Assembly: GCA_018105865.1 (NCBI GenBank)
Contig: CM030848.1
Coordinates: 6,862,301 to 6,926,300 of the forward strand
Direction of reading: 5' to 3'
Length of the DNA stretch: 64,000 bases
Source: Metaphire vulgaris
Lineage: Eukaryota > Annelida > Clitellata > Crassiclitellata > Megascolecidae
The position numbers were made by a program, and so were the translations under genes. Shown one piece after another: positions 1 through 9,515 of the stretch; the stretch's first letter is position 1; each line of letters starts with the position of its first letter. The notes beneath the pieces were generated by a model. It was given only the letters and a program-made list of their open reading frames with translations. It had not been told where the DNA came from and did no database searches.

Positions 1-859
1 TTCTATATTATATATTCTAAGTAAAGCAAAGTCTCGTATGTTTATATAGCGCTTTTCAAAGCAGCACAACAGTAGCTGCTTATTCTTAGGCGCTCAGCCT
101 CTCTTAAAATAGCTATGGGAAAGGTGAATGATCAGTCAGGCAATAAATAGTCAATATCCGAAGGGCAGTGAGGCTAGGTTGTTACAGCTATAGAGGAAAT
201 GATTCAGAAAGAGGAAGGATTTAAGTTTAGACCTGAAGACTTGAGGAGATAATGCAGCCACCATTTATGCAACAAAGCCGTGGGTTTTTTATATTATTGT
301 TTCTCAAATGATCTCTTGCAGTTCGTCGTCTTAGCGTAGGCGCGCCCGGCCGTATCAGGATTAAACAAACAATGTCGTCATGGAATATCTTCTTTTCTTG
401 TCACTATTTGTAATGGCCGTAACAAAATTAAACCAAAGCAATGAAAGATGAACGGTGCCTTTTCTTTATCTCAGACGAACACAATAATTCACAGAATGTT
501 TTCTAATACAGTATGCTTCTACTCACGTTAATACAACGCATTTCTATAGTGTCCTGTCGCACTATTATAAACCGTACATAAACTCGACGTAGGCCTAACA
601 GTTTTCTACTGTATAGTAACGCAACAGTTTTCTACGATTTCTCTATTTCTCTACTTCTCTATATTTCTGTTTCTCATCTTCTCAATATTTCTATTTCTCA
701 ACTTCTCTGTATTCCTTTTCCATATTACTTTCTCTTTTCTCCTCAACACAAACCACCGCAACCGCGACATCCGTCCTACTGCCCCGTCTTCTCTCGTACA
801 CTTCTATACATTCACACCCAAGCCATTATACTACACACATACATACCCTCCTTCATACC
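1..859. other. non-coding stretch, nothing recognised
   Basis: AT-rich sequence with no convincing coding potential. A pyrimidine-rich tract made of variants of CTCTATTTCTCTACTTCTC lies at about 640-740. No splice-bounded exon or element end was recognised before the MITE at 860. Confidence 0.5.
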
Positions 860-1407
860 TAGGGTTGCCAACTTTCGGTGACTCGATTCCTGGACACTAA
901 GCGACAACTCCGTCGAGGTCGCCGACTCGACGGCAGCAGAATTTGACCAGTAGAAATCCAAAGCGTTAAGTGTGCTACCTAAATTTAATAACTTGGGCAT
1001 TTATTAGACTGTTAAGCACAATGCAAAACGTAGAGTTAGGTGTTTATTCACAAAATTTTAACCAACAGCCTATGTAGTCTGTATATAATGTAGAGCACAT
1101 TGCTATAGGCCTAAGGCCCTAATGTGTTGCTATGCAAGACTTAGATGACTGCCTAAAAACGCTAATATTTAGTAAAGAGTTGCAATTCGCCAATTCCGCT
1201 AACAGGCTCAGCAAATTTTGCCAACGCAGTCTATGAACTTATTTCCAAAAACATTTCCTGCATTAGTTTTAATGTAATTGGAGCCTGCTGCGATACTTCA
1301 CTGACTTCAGAAAAATCATGAAAAAAATTCTACATTGTCCTGGACACTGAACACCGTTGGTCAATTCTTGGACTGTCCAGGTCAATCCTGGACAGTTGGC
1401 AACCCTA
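860..1407. mobile_element. hAT-like MITE, TAGGGTTGCCAACT family
   Basis: The element begins TAGGGTTGCCAACT and ends with its inverse complement AGTTGGCAACCCTA. It is flanked by an exact 8-bp duplication TTCATACC (852-859 and 1408-1415). An 8-bp target duplication is characteristic of hAT transposons. It is 548 bp long with no transposase, so it is non-autonomous. A second member of the family lies at 2861. Confidence 0.9.
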
Positions 1408-1488
1408 TTCATACCTCAACACACGCACACCAACTCACATCTGAAACACACCTAAATATACCTAGACACACTTAAACATACACACTAG

Positions 1489-2760
1489 AGATGTGCGGGT
1501 ACAGCAAAATGCCTACCCTACCCGTACCCGTGCAAAAACTTTTTTACCCTACCCTACCCGTACCCTCTAGCGCTATACCCGTACCCGATCCGTACCCGAA
1601 AGCTGTGTACCCTACCCTACCCGTACCCGTACCCCATTGGTTGGAATTTGGAACATTTCACACTGATATTCAATCCTGCTACATTTTAAATATTGCATTC
1701 AGCACATGAAAGATTTAGGCTGCATCTTACTTCTTCGTCCCATCCTGTACTGCATCAATTATACTACAGTAATTGCAGTTGCACCCTTCCCATTGTCATC
1801 CAGGGCAGCTCGGCTAGGGGCTACTGGCTACCATCAATTACGGTTTAAAGTATATACCCCCAATCACCTATATAATATCGATTTGCATTGTACTATATTG
1901 ATTGGGCGCTGGGGGAGACGGTCTAGGATACTGTATTTTCATTCACCCATCGTGATGAGGTATCCGAGCTGCCCTAGACGAAATTGGGATAACTAATTCA
2001 ACTAATTCGTTGTAAATAGCCCGCATGTTTAGATTAGGACAGATCTAGGACTTAGGAATCAGGGTAATCCACTTGGTAAATAGCAGGCCCGGATTCTCTC
2101 TGGGGTTCTGGTTGGTAACATTGTGTAATACAACTAGTCAGCTAGCCTAAACCTAATGAATGTCGGTCATGGATTAGAACTTCTAGATGACTCGATGGGC
2201 TTGTTTAAAATATTTAGTAGATATAGTTTAGCTATGAGCAGGCATTAGAGCTGAAGTCAAACAAAACGATTTACCAAAGGAACTATCTCGCTGGAGGAGT
2301 CAGATGACGCCATTAAAATTATAGATTTGTTGTTATACACAACTTTATTGATGATGTCAGATGACGTCATCTGTAGCTCCATTCAGTAAGTAAAATGCAT
2401 GCTATCTGACAAACTGAATGCGATATACAAGATACACTAATACCTTTTACCTAATAATATTTTTTCTATTACTGCATTGCTAATTTGCTATAGTAGTGAT
2501 AATTGAAAATATAATTTCTCGGGCAAAAACGGGTATACCCGTACCCGTAGCGCTATATCCGTACTCGTAGCGCTACACCCGTACCCGACCCGTACCCGAA
2601 AAAAATGTGTACCATACCATACCCGTACCCGCGGGTATGGGTACGGGTAGGGTATACCCAGGCTTGTCCATGGGACGGGACATCCCATGGATTCGTCCCA
2701 TGGGATGGGATGGGATAGGACAGCACTGTTCCGTCCCATCCCATGGAACTCATAGGACAG
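1489..2760. repeat. CCCGTACCC-rich repeat region, probably degraded hAT
   Basis: Dense runs of CCCGTACCCG lie at 1500-1640 and again, partly inverted, at 2520-2660. A CCCATGGGATGGGA-rich stretch lies at 2660-2760. The left edge reads TAGAGATGTGCGGGTAC, which resembles the AGAGATG-type hAT ends seen at 59339 and 61228. No matching right end or target duplication was found, so the boundaries are approximate. Open frames here are repeat artefacts. The middle (1700-2500) shows no gene. Confidence 0.5.
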
Positions 2761-2860
2761 GGCTACTCTTAATTTTTAAATTATGTTTACCTTTATGAGG
2801 CTTTTGTCCTTTTTTCATATTTTCATAATATCTGTAGTGGCGGCGCCAAGCATATACAGG

Positions 2861-3693
2861 TAGGGTTGCCAGACGTCCTCCAAAAAGAGGACATGTCCTC
2901 CTTTTTAGGTCCGTGTCCTCCGTCCTCCAGGCGAAGCTAAAAATGTAAAATGTCCTCCTTTTGAGATTTTGTATGCTATCAATTTTCGTTCTCGTGGTAT
3001 TGACGAATTTCATACGTTTTAGTCCGTTATCTCAGTTTACCCAAGCATCGATATTAAAATAGCTTTTAATAATACCAATATCGACTGTCCAAAGTCCCAA
3101 AATACTCGACTCTCGTCATTCTATCTCAAGCGTCTATGCAATAGTCTGTGGTCAAAATGTTAATTTCATTTCCGGTAGCAAACGTAGAAACTTTAAACGT
3201 GAAAACTAAATTAAATTAAAATTCGTCTGATTAAAATTCTTAATTTGAACGCCCGATTTTACGGCAACGGCAATTTTGTGGCAATAGCTTCTGCAAAGAG
3301 AAAATGCAAGTTTTCAGACGCAATGAAAAGTAAGTTTCCATGCTTGATAGACTCTGTAAAGGGTATCATTCTCACACAATACAATTTTAAGAAATATTAT
3401 ATACTTGTAAACAGTTTTATGCATATGTGATCGACAATGAGAATCTTTGCCGACAAGTTGGTTCCTCTGAGAAATATGTTGTGTAGCAGTAACTTCAGTA
3501 AGGATAATAGAGGTAAAGGTACAATTTGTATATATAAATAATTGCTGTAAAAATGTTTCTTGCATTTTGATGTTAATAGTTTGCATTGAATTTATATTAA
3601 TCTTCTCATTTGTAACATTCAATGCGTCCTCCTCTGTCCTCCTTTTCGTCTGGCTCTGTCCTCCTTTGGCTACCCATGCATCTGGCAACCCTA
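2861..3693. mobile_element. hAT-like MITE with GTCCTCC subterminal repeats
   Basis: The ends are TAGGGTTGCCAGA and its inverse complement TCTGGCAACCCTA. The 8-bp duplication TATACAGG is exact (2853-2860 and 3694-3701). Many copies of GTCCTCC cluster just inside both ends, as expected for subterminal transposase-binding repeats. The 833-bp element has no recognisable transposase. It belongs to the same TIR family as the element at 860. Confidence 0.9.
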
Positions 3694-4010
3694 TATACAG
3701 GGCATTGCCTAGGCCCTTCCACGGGCTCTGCCAGACAAACAGTGAAATAGACTTAGTGTGCTAAAATGATCCCGGTTGACACTTCATTACGTCCCCAAGG
3801 TCAATTAAGAGGACGACTTTAGGTCTGCAACAGTTCTCGACCATTAACTCATTCAGCGCTGTGGATTCGCCTTAATTATCGTCTCTTGCGATCTGATCAG
3901 CGGGTCGTCCCATCTGTCTACGGACGAGTATCGGTTATAGCCAGGGTGCGATTTGTAGGGGGAAGGGGGAATTTTTCTACACACTTCCCAACTACATCTA
4001 CCCACATCCA

Positions 4011-4124
4011 CGGAGTTTTTTTGATTGTTAACATATTTTTCGTAATCTTTTAAAATTTTACATTCACCGAATGTACAAATTTTAAAAGATTACGAAAAAT
4101 ATGTTGACAATCAAAAAAACTCCG
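4011..4124. repeat. near-perfect inverted repeat (49-bp arms)
   Basis: The left arm (4011-4059) starts CGGAGTTTTTTTGATTG. The right arm (about 4076-4124) is its inverse complement ending CAAAAAAACTCCG, with a spacer of about 16 bp. It lies just left of duplication block A and could be a fold-back element or a hairpin-forming relic. Confidence 0.85.
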
Positions 4125-4436
4125 GTGGGTGATCAACGGAACGACCTTTAGCAATGTGATTGCTTCGTCTGACAATCAGGGTTTATGTGTATTCTTTTGT
4201 ATCCAATTACCTTTTCAGCTGATGAAGTGATAGCAGAACAAGCTTGGCACCAGTTCACCCATTACAACATTTTCTTGTAACTGGTTCAGTGTATCTAAAC
4301 TATATTACTTGATCTCGAACAAGAAGGCAGTACTTGAGTCTTGACAGAGATCGGTGTTGACATCGGTGTCGATAACGACATTCCGTTGGACTGTAACTAT
4401 ATCTCTTAAAATTAATCAAAGCATTTGCTTTTTAAG

Positions 4437-4565
4437 ACACAGACGAGTGCGTGAGTGGTGAATCAGAATGCGATATGGTGTCAACCGATTGCACCAACAC
4501 AATCGGCAACTACACGTGCCGCTGCAAGATGGGATTCGCCTACCTGAATGAAACGGCGTGCTTGG
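4437..4565 (+). CDS. calcium-binding EGF exon, copy A
   Basis: A 129-bp phase 1-1 exon with acceptor TTTTTAAG and donor GTAAGA. It encodes one EGF_CA module beginning DTDEC, with six cysteines and the central [10 protein letters not shown] consensus for calcium-binding EGF. It is the paralogue of exon 46956-47084. Confidence 0.9.
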
Positions 4566-4870
4566 GTAAGATACACAAATTGGAGGTGATTGAAAATTTA
4601 TGATTTAAAAACTTAGAAACTACTTCATGGTGTTTATGCTGACGATCATTCTGATGTCGATAATGGAATAGATAGACATACAGTTGTTATGGAAGATTCA
4701 AATGATTTATTTGTCAAGTTCAGTTAAACTATGACAATGAGATCACTTTAAAGATCTTTTTTTGAGCTCATGTGCTTATCGGAATCTGCGCTGCACTTTA
4801 GGCAGATGTTTGATACATGCTGTAAATATCAAAGTCATATATGCATTGAAAATTTACATTTCTGCACTAG

Positions 4871-4988
4871 GCCTAAGAAAAGAATCATCTCACGGAAGTT
4901 TCGGAATCTTTGTGGGGTCAAGTGCTGCTGGAGCATTTCTTGTTATTGCTTCGATTGCAATTTTGTTTCTAGTGTTCTACCGGAAGAG
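4871..4988 (+). CDS. transmembrane exon, copy A
   Basis: It encodes a single hydrophobic helix ([17 protein letters not shown]) followed by basic RKR, a type I stop-transfer pattern. The paralogous exon (47746) uses a CCAG acceptor. Here that site has mutated, and the in-frame acceptor is CACTAG six bases upstream of the old position, adding two codons. The donor is GTTAAT after AAGAG. Confidence 0.75.
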
Positions 4989-5855
4989 GTTAATTAAATA
5001 ATTAATTATTGAATATTTTATGTAGGATTTCACTTTGCCGTCCATAGTATCACGTTTCATAATATCGCAGTTTTCGTAGATTTTCTTTTGAAAGCATAAA
5101 CGCATATTGATTTTACTAAAGGGTTGCATTTAAAATTTGACTTAATTTATTTTAAAAGTCATTGCTTAAGCTAAGATAAGAGAGCAGATAAAGTGCGAAA
5201 GTTTCACTAAAATCGTTGAATATCCGTATAACAAAATGATTTGCAAAAGACGAAGCTAATTTTTCGTAAGTTCTCATGTTTAAAACACTTAAGCGCCAGC
5301 AGAATACCAATTAATTATCATTTTATTTAATTAATAATGTCTAATTTCACCGACGACTCTTTTGTTTCATGAATTCTACGGCCGGTCAGTTAGACACGTC
5401 GTATTCGAAAATTTTCTTCAGAATAAGATGTTTAAATATGCGTACTGTACACTATTTAACTTAGTTATTGCTAACGTTTGGTTGAAATTCGAGTTATACT
5501 CTAAACCTAGCAATTTAAAGAGACGAGGTCCACAAGCGGCGAGGTCCATTGGTCCATTAATGACATTATTCCGTTCCACTTATCGGTTGTTTCAACAGAT
5601 AATCCATAAACATTGTCTATCATAGTCCTCGGATCATCGTTTTATTGTTCAAAGCACCTATGTAGTTTTCCTTTATATCAGTTTTCGCCAAAATATCAGT
5701 GTCAGTGAATAATTATCATAGGGTCGAGCCACAGCGATTACCTCACTAAGCGCAGTGACATTTTGCTACACTTAGTCATTTCTGACACTGCTATTGAATA
5801 ATTCATTCGCACATATAGGCCCTATATAGTTTATATCCTCAGCAATAATTTTCAG

Positions 5856-5914
5856 GAGAGAGGAAGTCAATCAACCGCAGCTGATGGATCGTTCGGGCGT
5901 GGACAACTGTCGAC
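5856..5914 (+). CDS. juxtamembrane exon, copy A
   Basis: A 59-bp exon after TTTTCAG encoding a charged segment with EEVNQPQLMDRSGVDNC. It is the same length and phase (2 to 1) as 48898-48956. Reading past the donor GTTTGT soon meets a stop, so splicing to 7187 is expected. Confidence 0.75.
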
Positions 5915-5964
5915 GTTTGTATTGATTAAAATAATTCTAAACTGAGAAAATTAGGCTTTACTTA

Positions 5965-6150
5965 TAATAACATTGTGATTTAAAGTGGTTTAGGAAGCTA
6001 AGTAGGCCTGTGTGAAAACCACTGTAGTAACTCTCCGCATTCAATAACCTACAGTAGTTTTCCGAGACAGCCTTTCAGTCCGTTTACTGTTTCAACTGCC
6101 ATTCCACCTCGTCCAAACTGTTCCATTTGTCCACAACCCTTGCTCATAAA
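5965..6150 (-). mobile_element. SINE-like repeat, minus orientation
   Basis: On the minus strand this carries the tail AGTGGTTTTCACACAGGC...CCACTTTAAATCAC, shared with 16115, 26309, 37130, 39727 and 61540. It then continues into a CCGTTTACTGTTTCAACTG segment that is also present at 16200. It lies in the tail intron of receptor copy A and is absent from the matching intron of copy B. Confidence 0.6.
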
Positions 6151-6329
6151 TCTGCCACTTAACACCATTATCGTAAATCAGGAGTTAAAAATATCTTGCT
6201 GTTTGGATAATTGAGTCCTTATCAAGCGTGTCTTCAAAATTAAAACCTTTAACATGGCGAAGTGTCAGTGATATTTCTTTCACGACTAATTATAATTAGC
6301 AATTCTTAGTGCATAATCGGGGCGGGAAG

Positions 6330-6430
6330 TTAAAAGAGTGGTAACAACGCTGGACGATTGATCCGAAGGTCGCGGGTTCAATTCCCGCAGGAGCCCTACG
6401 GTCGACTCAGCCTTAGTCGCTAGAGGGCAG
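6330..6430 (+). mobile_element. tRNA-derived SINE head
   Basis: The block GGTCGCGGGTTCAATTCCCG is a clear tRNA T-arm/B-box, preceded by a degenerate A-box-like AGTGGTAACAACGCTGG. Acceptor-stem pairing is poor, so this is a SINE head rather than a functional tRNA. It lies in the copy A tail intron. Confidence 0.6.
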
Positions 6431-6570
6431 TGGTAAACTGCGGAGCAGCGTTAAGCTCTAGGGGAAAACGTGGGTTTGGGGGAAAGTAATGGCAACCTAC
6501 CCCAGATTAATGAATTATAACACCTACTGTACAGTGTACATCGCTGATTGCCTAGATCGGAGATAAACGC

Positions 6571-7075
6571 CCAGGGCCGTCGGAATGAATTTTGGTCAGG
6601 GGTGCAGATTTTCCCGAAGTAAAATTTTTCTCTTTCAAATCCTTGACAAGCAAAAAAGGTCGTCAACGCTCAGTTTTACCTTAAAATATCTTGAAAACAA
6701 AAAAGGTTCTCTGCACACTCTGCACCCCCTCTGCACCCCCTGTATTTAAGGGATAAGGGGCAGTGTTTAATCTAGACTCCTGGACTCCGGGGGGAACTGA
6801 AAAAGCCGGGAAGGAAAACTGACAAAGCCGGGAGGAATTCTGCTAGGGGCCGCTGTTAGTCCATGTAGTATTCCAAAATTTCCGGGGGGAATTTTAAATT
6901 TCCGGGGGAAAAGGGCAATTTCCCCCCGGAAACGGCCTAGATTAAACACTGATCAGGGGTCCAGAGGGGGTGCAGACCATCGTCTTTCCAGGGTGTGCAT
7001 TGCACCCCTACATTTTCCAGGGGGTACAGCTGCACCCCTGCACCCCCACTTTGGGCGGGTCTGTAAGCGCCGGAA
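6571..7075. mobile_element. degraded MITE interrupted by another MITE
   Basis: Its start, CGTCGGAATGAATTTTGG, matches the element at 57846 (GTCGGAACGAATTTTCAG). It contains the shared GACAAGCAAAAAAGGTCGTC motif at 6644. TGCACCCC-rich sequence lies on both sides of the inserted MITE 6761-6951. No target duplication was found for the outer element. Confidence 0.45.
6761..6951. mobile_element. hAT-like MITE, CAGTGTTTAATCTAG family
   Basis: The ends are CAGTGTTTAATCTAG and CTAGATTAAACACTG. The flanks ATAAGGGG and ATCAGGGG match at 7 of 8 bases. At 191 bp it is nearly the same size as 17402-17590 and 34063-34256. The interior is made of TTTCCGGGGG-type runs. Confidence 0.85.
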
Positions 7076-7186
7076 CCAAAAGCTCGGACTCGAGTAGGCT
7101 ACGGGACCTACCTTTACCTTTAGTGCATACTCATGATTGTAATAGATTAATCTCATAATGTCATTTACATTGTAAATTCTTGATAG

Positions 7187-7368
7187 GTCTTGATGACGGG
7201 ATTTCTACAATCTCGAATGTCTACATGCCCTTAGAGCCAATTGAATGTGACATGGCTGGGAATAGGGCCGACTATACTAAAAATAATGCATGCGCGTCAA
7301 CAAGAACTGCAGAATCTGCCATTGATGAAGACGTCGAATCGGCCATGTATGAGAACTTTCTTGGCTGA
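7187..7368 (+). CDS. cytoplasmic tail exon, copy A
   Basis: The exon after TTGATAG begins in phase 1 with RLDDG, continues through SNVYMPLEP and ends SAMYENFLG then TGA. Compared with copy B it has an in-frame loss of 15 codons (the YVQP and YANQ segment) and another of 8 codons. The C-terminal YENF, a YxN-type site, is retained. Confidence 0.8.
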
Positions 7369-7599
7369 ACTTTCATAAGACCAAATTCACGTGAAAGCGA
7401 AAGAAAATGTTGAAGGAAGACATTCGCAGCGGTATTTTATATTTTAGCGTAAGATTCCCATAAACACATATTTATTTCCGAAAACAATTGTATTGAATTG
7501 ATTTAGTCGGCCATGTTATTGCTTCACTATACAGATAATCTCTTTATTGCATGCCAATGTTATGCCATAGGTCTCATCACCGAAAAAATAATAACCTTC

Positions 7600-7776
7600 T
7601 AAACTTTTTAGGGGGACCGTCACTGATCCTGATCATATTTGGGGAGGGTCAAAAGTTTTTGACATAATTATATGGAAGGTCACTGAAAGTTGACAGTTGC
7701 TGACAAGGGGAGGGTCAAAAATAGCCCCGGAATCAACATTTGTCCCCCGGCCCGGATTTTCACTCGACGGCCCTGA
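7600..7776. repeat. low-copy G-rich insert, probable degraded element
   Basis: GGGGAGGGTCAAAA blocks and a terminal ACGGCCCTG occur here and are missing from the matching part of block B. This suggests an insertion, but no clear terminal repeats or target duplication were seen. Confidence 0.35.
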
Positions 7777-8090
7777 TTTTCTTTCAAATTAACGGAATTG
7801 CTGAACATTTTATTCGAATGCAATGGCTTTATTGCATGCCTATGTTATGCCATAGGTCTCGTGTATTTGATGTAAAAAGTCTTTAAGAGACACGAGTAAA
7901 AATATTTTCTTTCAAATTAACGGAATTGCTGAACATTTTATTCGAATGTAATGACTTTATTGCTTGTCAGTGTTATGCCATAGGTCTCGTGTATTTGATG
8001 TAAAAAGTCTTTAAGAGACATGAGTAAAAATATTTTCTTTCAAATTAACGGAATTGCTGAACGTTTTATTCGAATGTAATGACTTAGAAG
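7777..8090. repeat. 128-bp tandem repeat
   Basis: Successive units start at TTTTCTTTCAAATTAACGG at about 7777, 7905 and 8033, exactly 128 bp apart, giving two full units and a partial third. Block B has a single diverged unit (about 49760-49820), so the expansion is specific to copy A. Confidence 0.85.
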
Positions 8091-8173
8091 TAATTGTCGT
8101 AACCATTTGAGCAACGTTTAAGACATGTACGCACCACGACACAGTAAATTTAAAGATATTTGTGTCTTAGCAA

Positions 8174-8716
8174 CAGTGATGGGCAGCTAGTTTACTAATT
8201 AGTTACTAACTAAAAGTTTAACTAATATTTTAGTTATCTTCATAGTTCAATTAAATATAAATAGTTTAGTTAAATGCTAGTTTAACTCAACATTTTTAGT
8301 TAATAACTAAATAGTTTTACTAAAACTTGTTAGTTGATGTCCCGAATTTCCAATAACAGTACCTTTTTTATCTATTCCATTCTGGGTTATTTTTCTAAAC
8401 AAGCTGGACAAACTTGTGTTCCTGCAGTCTAGACTAAGACTTGAATATTAAATACATGTATACAATGATTAATGAATTCGAAGCTTCATTGACTGACATA
8501 TTCATGTTGCAAGCATCGTCTGTATTTTTCATGAACACATGCCTGATACCTGGGAAATAGTTATAAAATTAGTTGCGAAATTTTTTAACGATATATTTTT
8601 TTAGTTTAGTTAACTATTTTAGAAAGTTAGTTTGCAACTAAAATTTTAACTACTTACTTCTAGTTTAAATTTAGGTGTAGTTAAACTAATGTTTTTTAGT
8701 CAGTTGCCCGCCACTG
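8174..8716. mobile_element. hAT-like MITE rich in AGTTTAACTA
   Basis: The ends are CAGTGATGGGCAGCTAG and CAGTTGCCCGCCACTG. The flanks CTTAGCAA and CTTAACAA match at 7 of 8 bases. The interior is mostly TTTAGTTAACTA-type sequence. Block B has the uninterrupted target GTCTTAACACGTTG (about 50172), so the insertion followed the duplication. Confidence 0.85.
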
Positions 8717-9086
8717 CTTAACAAGTTGAACGCTGTGGACGTGATGCGAGGTAGATCTACTGCAGAAGGCTATGACGGACCATACTGTATAATATACGAC
8801 GTCGCATAACGTAGCTCCTAGTCCTCGCCGGGCAAAGAAACAGCGCCGCAGTCCAATGTGTTAAACTTAACTTCATCCAAGTAGTGGCGGCTCATCTTCA
8901 CATTCAGCGTGGGAAGTTTAAAGAGCTTTATTGCAAAATGCTTTAACCAACAAATCTTTCACACAGCAAACTATCAGGACGAACTACGTTTAAAAGTCCA
9001 TTCATCTTAATCTTGACTTTCTGGGTGCGCTCTGCCCATTGTTCTAAGGTTACACGACAACTGGATGACAGTCTTTGGTGGATAAC

Positions 9087-9330
9087 CTATGTTAAAAAGA
9101 TGGCGCTAAGCCAGGATCTAAAGTTCGATAGAGAACCCGCAGTGTGCAGAGATTGAGGTAAGGAGTTATAGAAGTTGGGAGAGGAGAGTGGGAATGCAGT
9201 GTGATGGAAATTGGCGGAATAAGGAGGATGCCATTTAAAAACGAACAAGCCTACCGACACTAAACAAATACAATTTAAAGACAGCAATTTCAGTAAAGAA
9301 ACCAAGGTAACACAGCTATTTGCCATCTCT
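9087..9330 (-). mobile_element. LINE (L2/CR1-like) C-terminal fragment, block A
   Basis: The minus-strand translation contains VGLFVFKWHPPYSANFHH and FYNSLPQSLHTAGSLSNFRS. This is the conserved end of CR1/L2-type LINE reverse transcriptases (LG-FMYK...LWNSLP...SFK). The same fragment is at 50501-50760, so it predates the duplication. Copy B has an extra stop. Confidence 0.65.
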
Positions 9331-9515
9331 AAGAATTTGGCTCCCTAGGCACTCCCTAGGCTTGACTATACCGCAAGCAGCCCTTGCAGTTAACACATCT
9401 TTATAATATTTACAGGGTGGCTCACAAAAAATGGTACCACCCTGTTCTTTTGTTTTAAAATCTCTTTATCTAAATCGAAGACATATATACATTGTAAAAA
9501 TTATTAAAGCACAGA

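Larger units (their letters stand above)
4437..7368 (+). pseudogene. receptor 3' end, copy A: EGF, TM and Tyr-tail exons
   Basis: Four exons match the end of the receptor at 35178-49515: EGF (4437-4565), transmembrane (4871-4988), juxtamembrane (5856-5914) and tail (7187-7368). All are open, have GT/AG borders and keep compatible phases, giving about 162 codons. The EGF domain differs from its paralogue at only four residues. No signal, SRCR or other EGF exons lie upstream in the window, and homology begins inside the intron before the EGF exon, so the gene is 5'-truncated. The tail has lost 15 codons carrying two tyrosine motifs. It could still be expressed if spliced to upstream exons outside the window; otherwise it is a relic that has kept its frame. 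Confidence 0.75.

Noticed and set aside
1491..2798. Proline/tyrosine-rich small proteins
   Set aside because: They translate CCCGTACCC and CCCATGGGA repeats and overlap each other in several frames.
4762..4870. Coding sequence extending upstream of the copy A transmembrane exon
   Set aside because: The frame is open back to 4762, but the sequence matches intron in copy B and the acceptor at 4870 fits the phase.
6330..6400. Functional tRNA gene
   Set aside because: The B-box is good but acceptor and anticodon stems do not pair well; better read as a SINE head.
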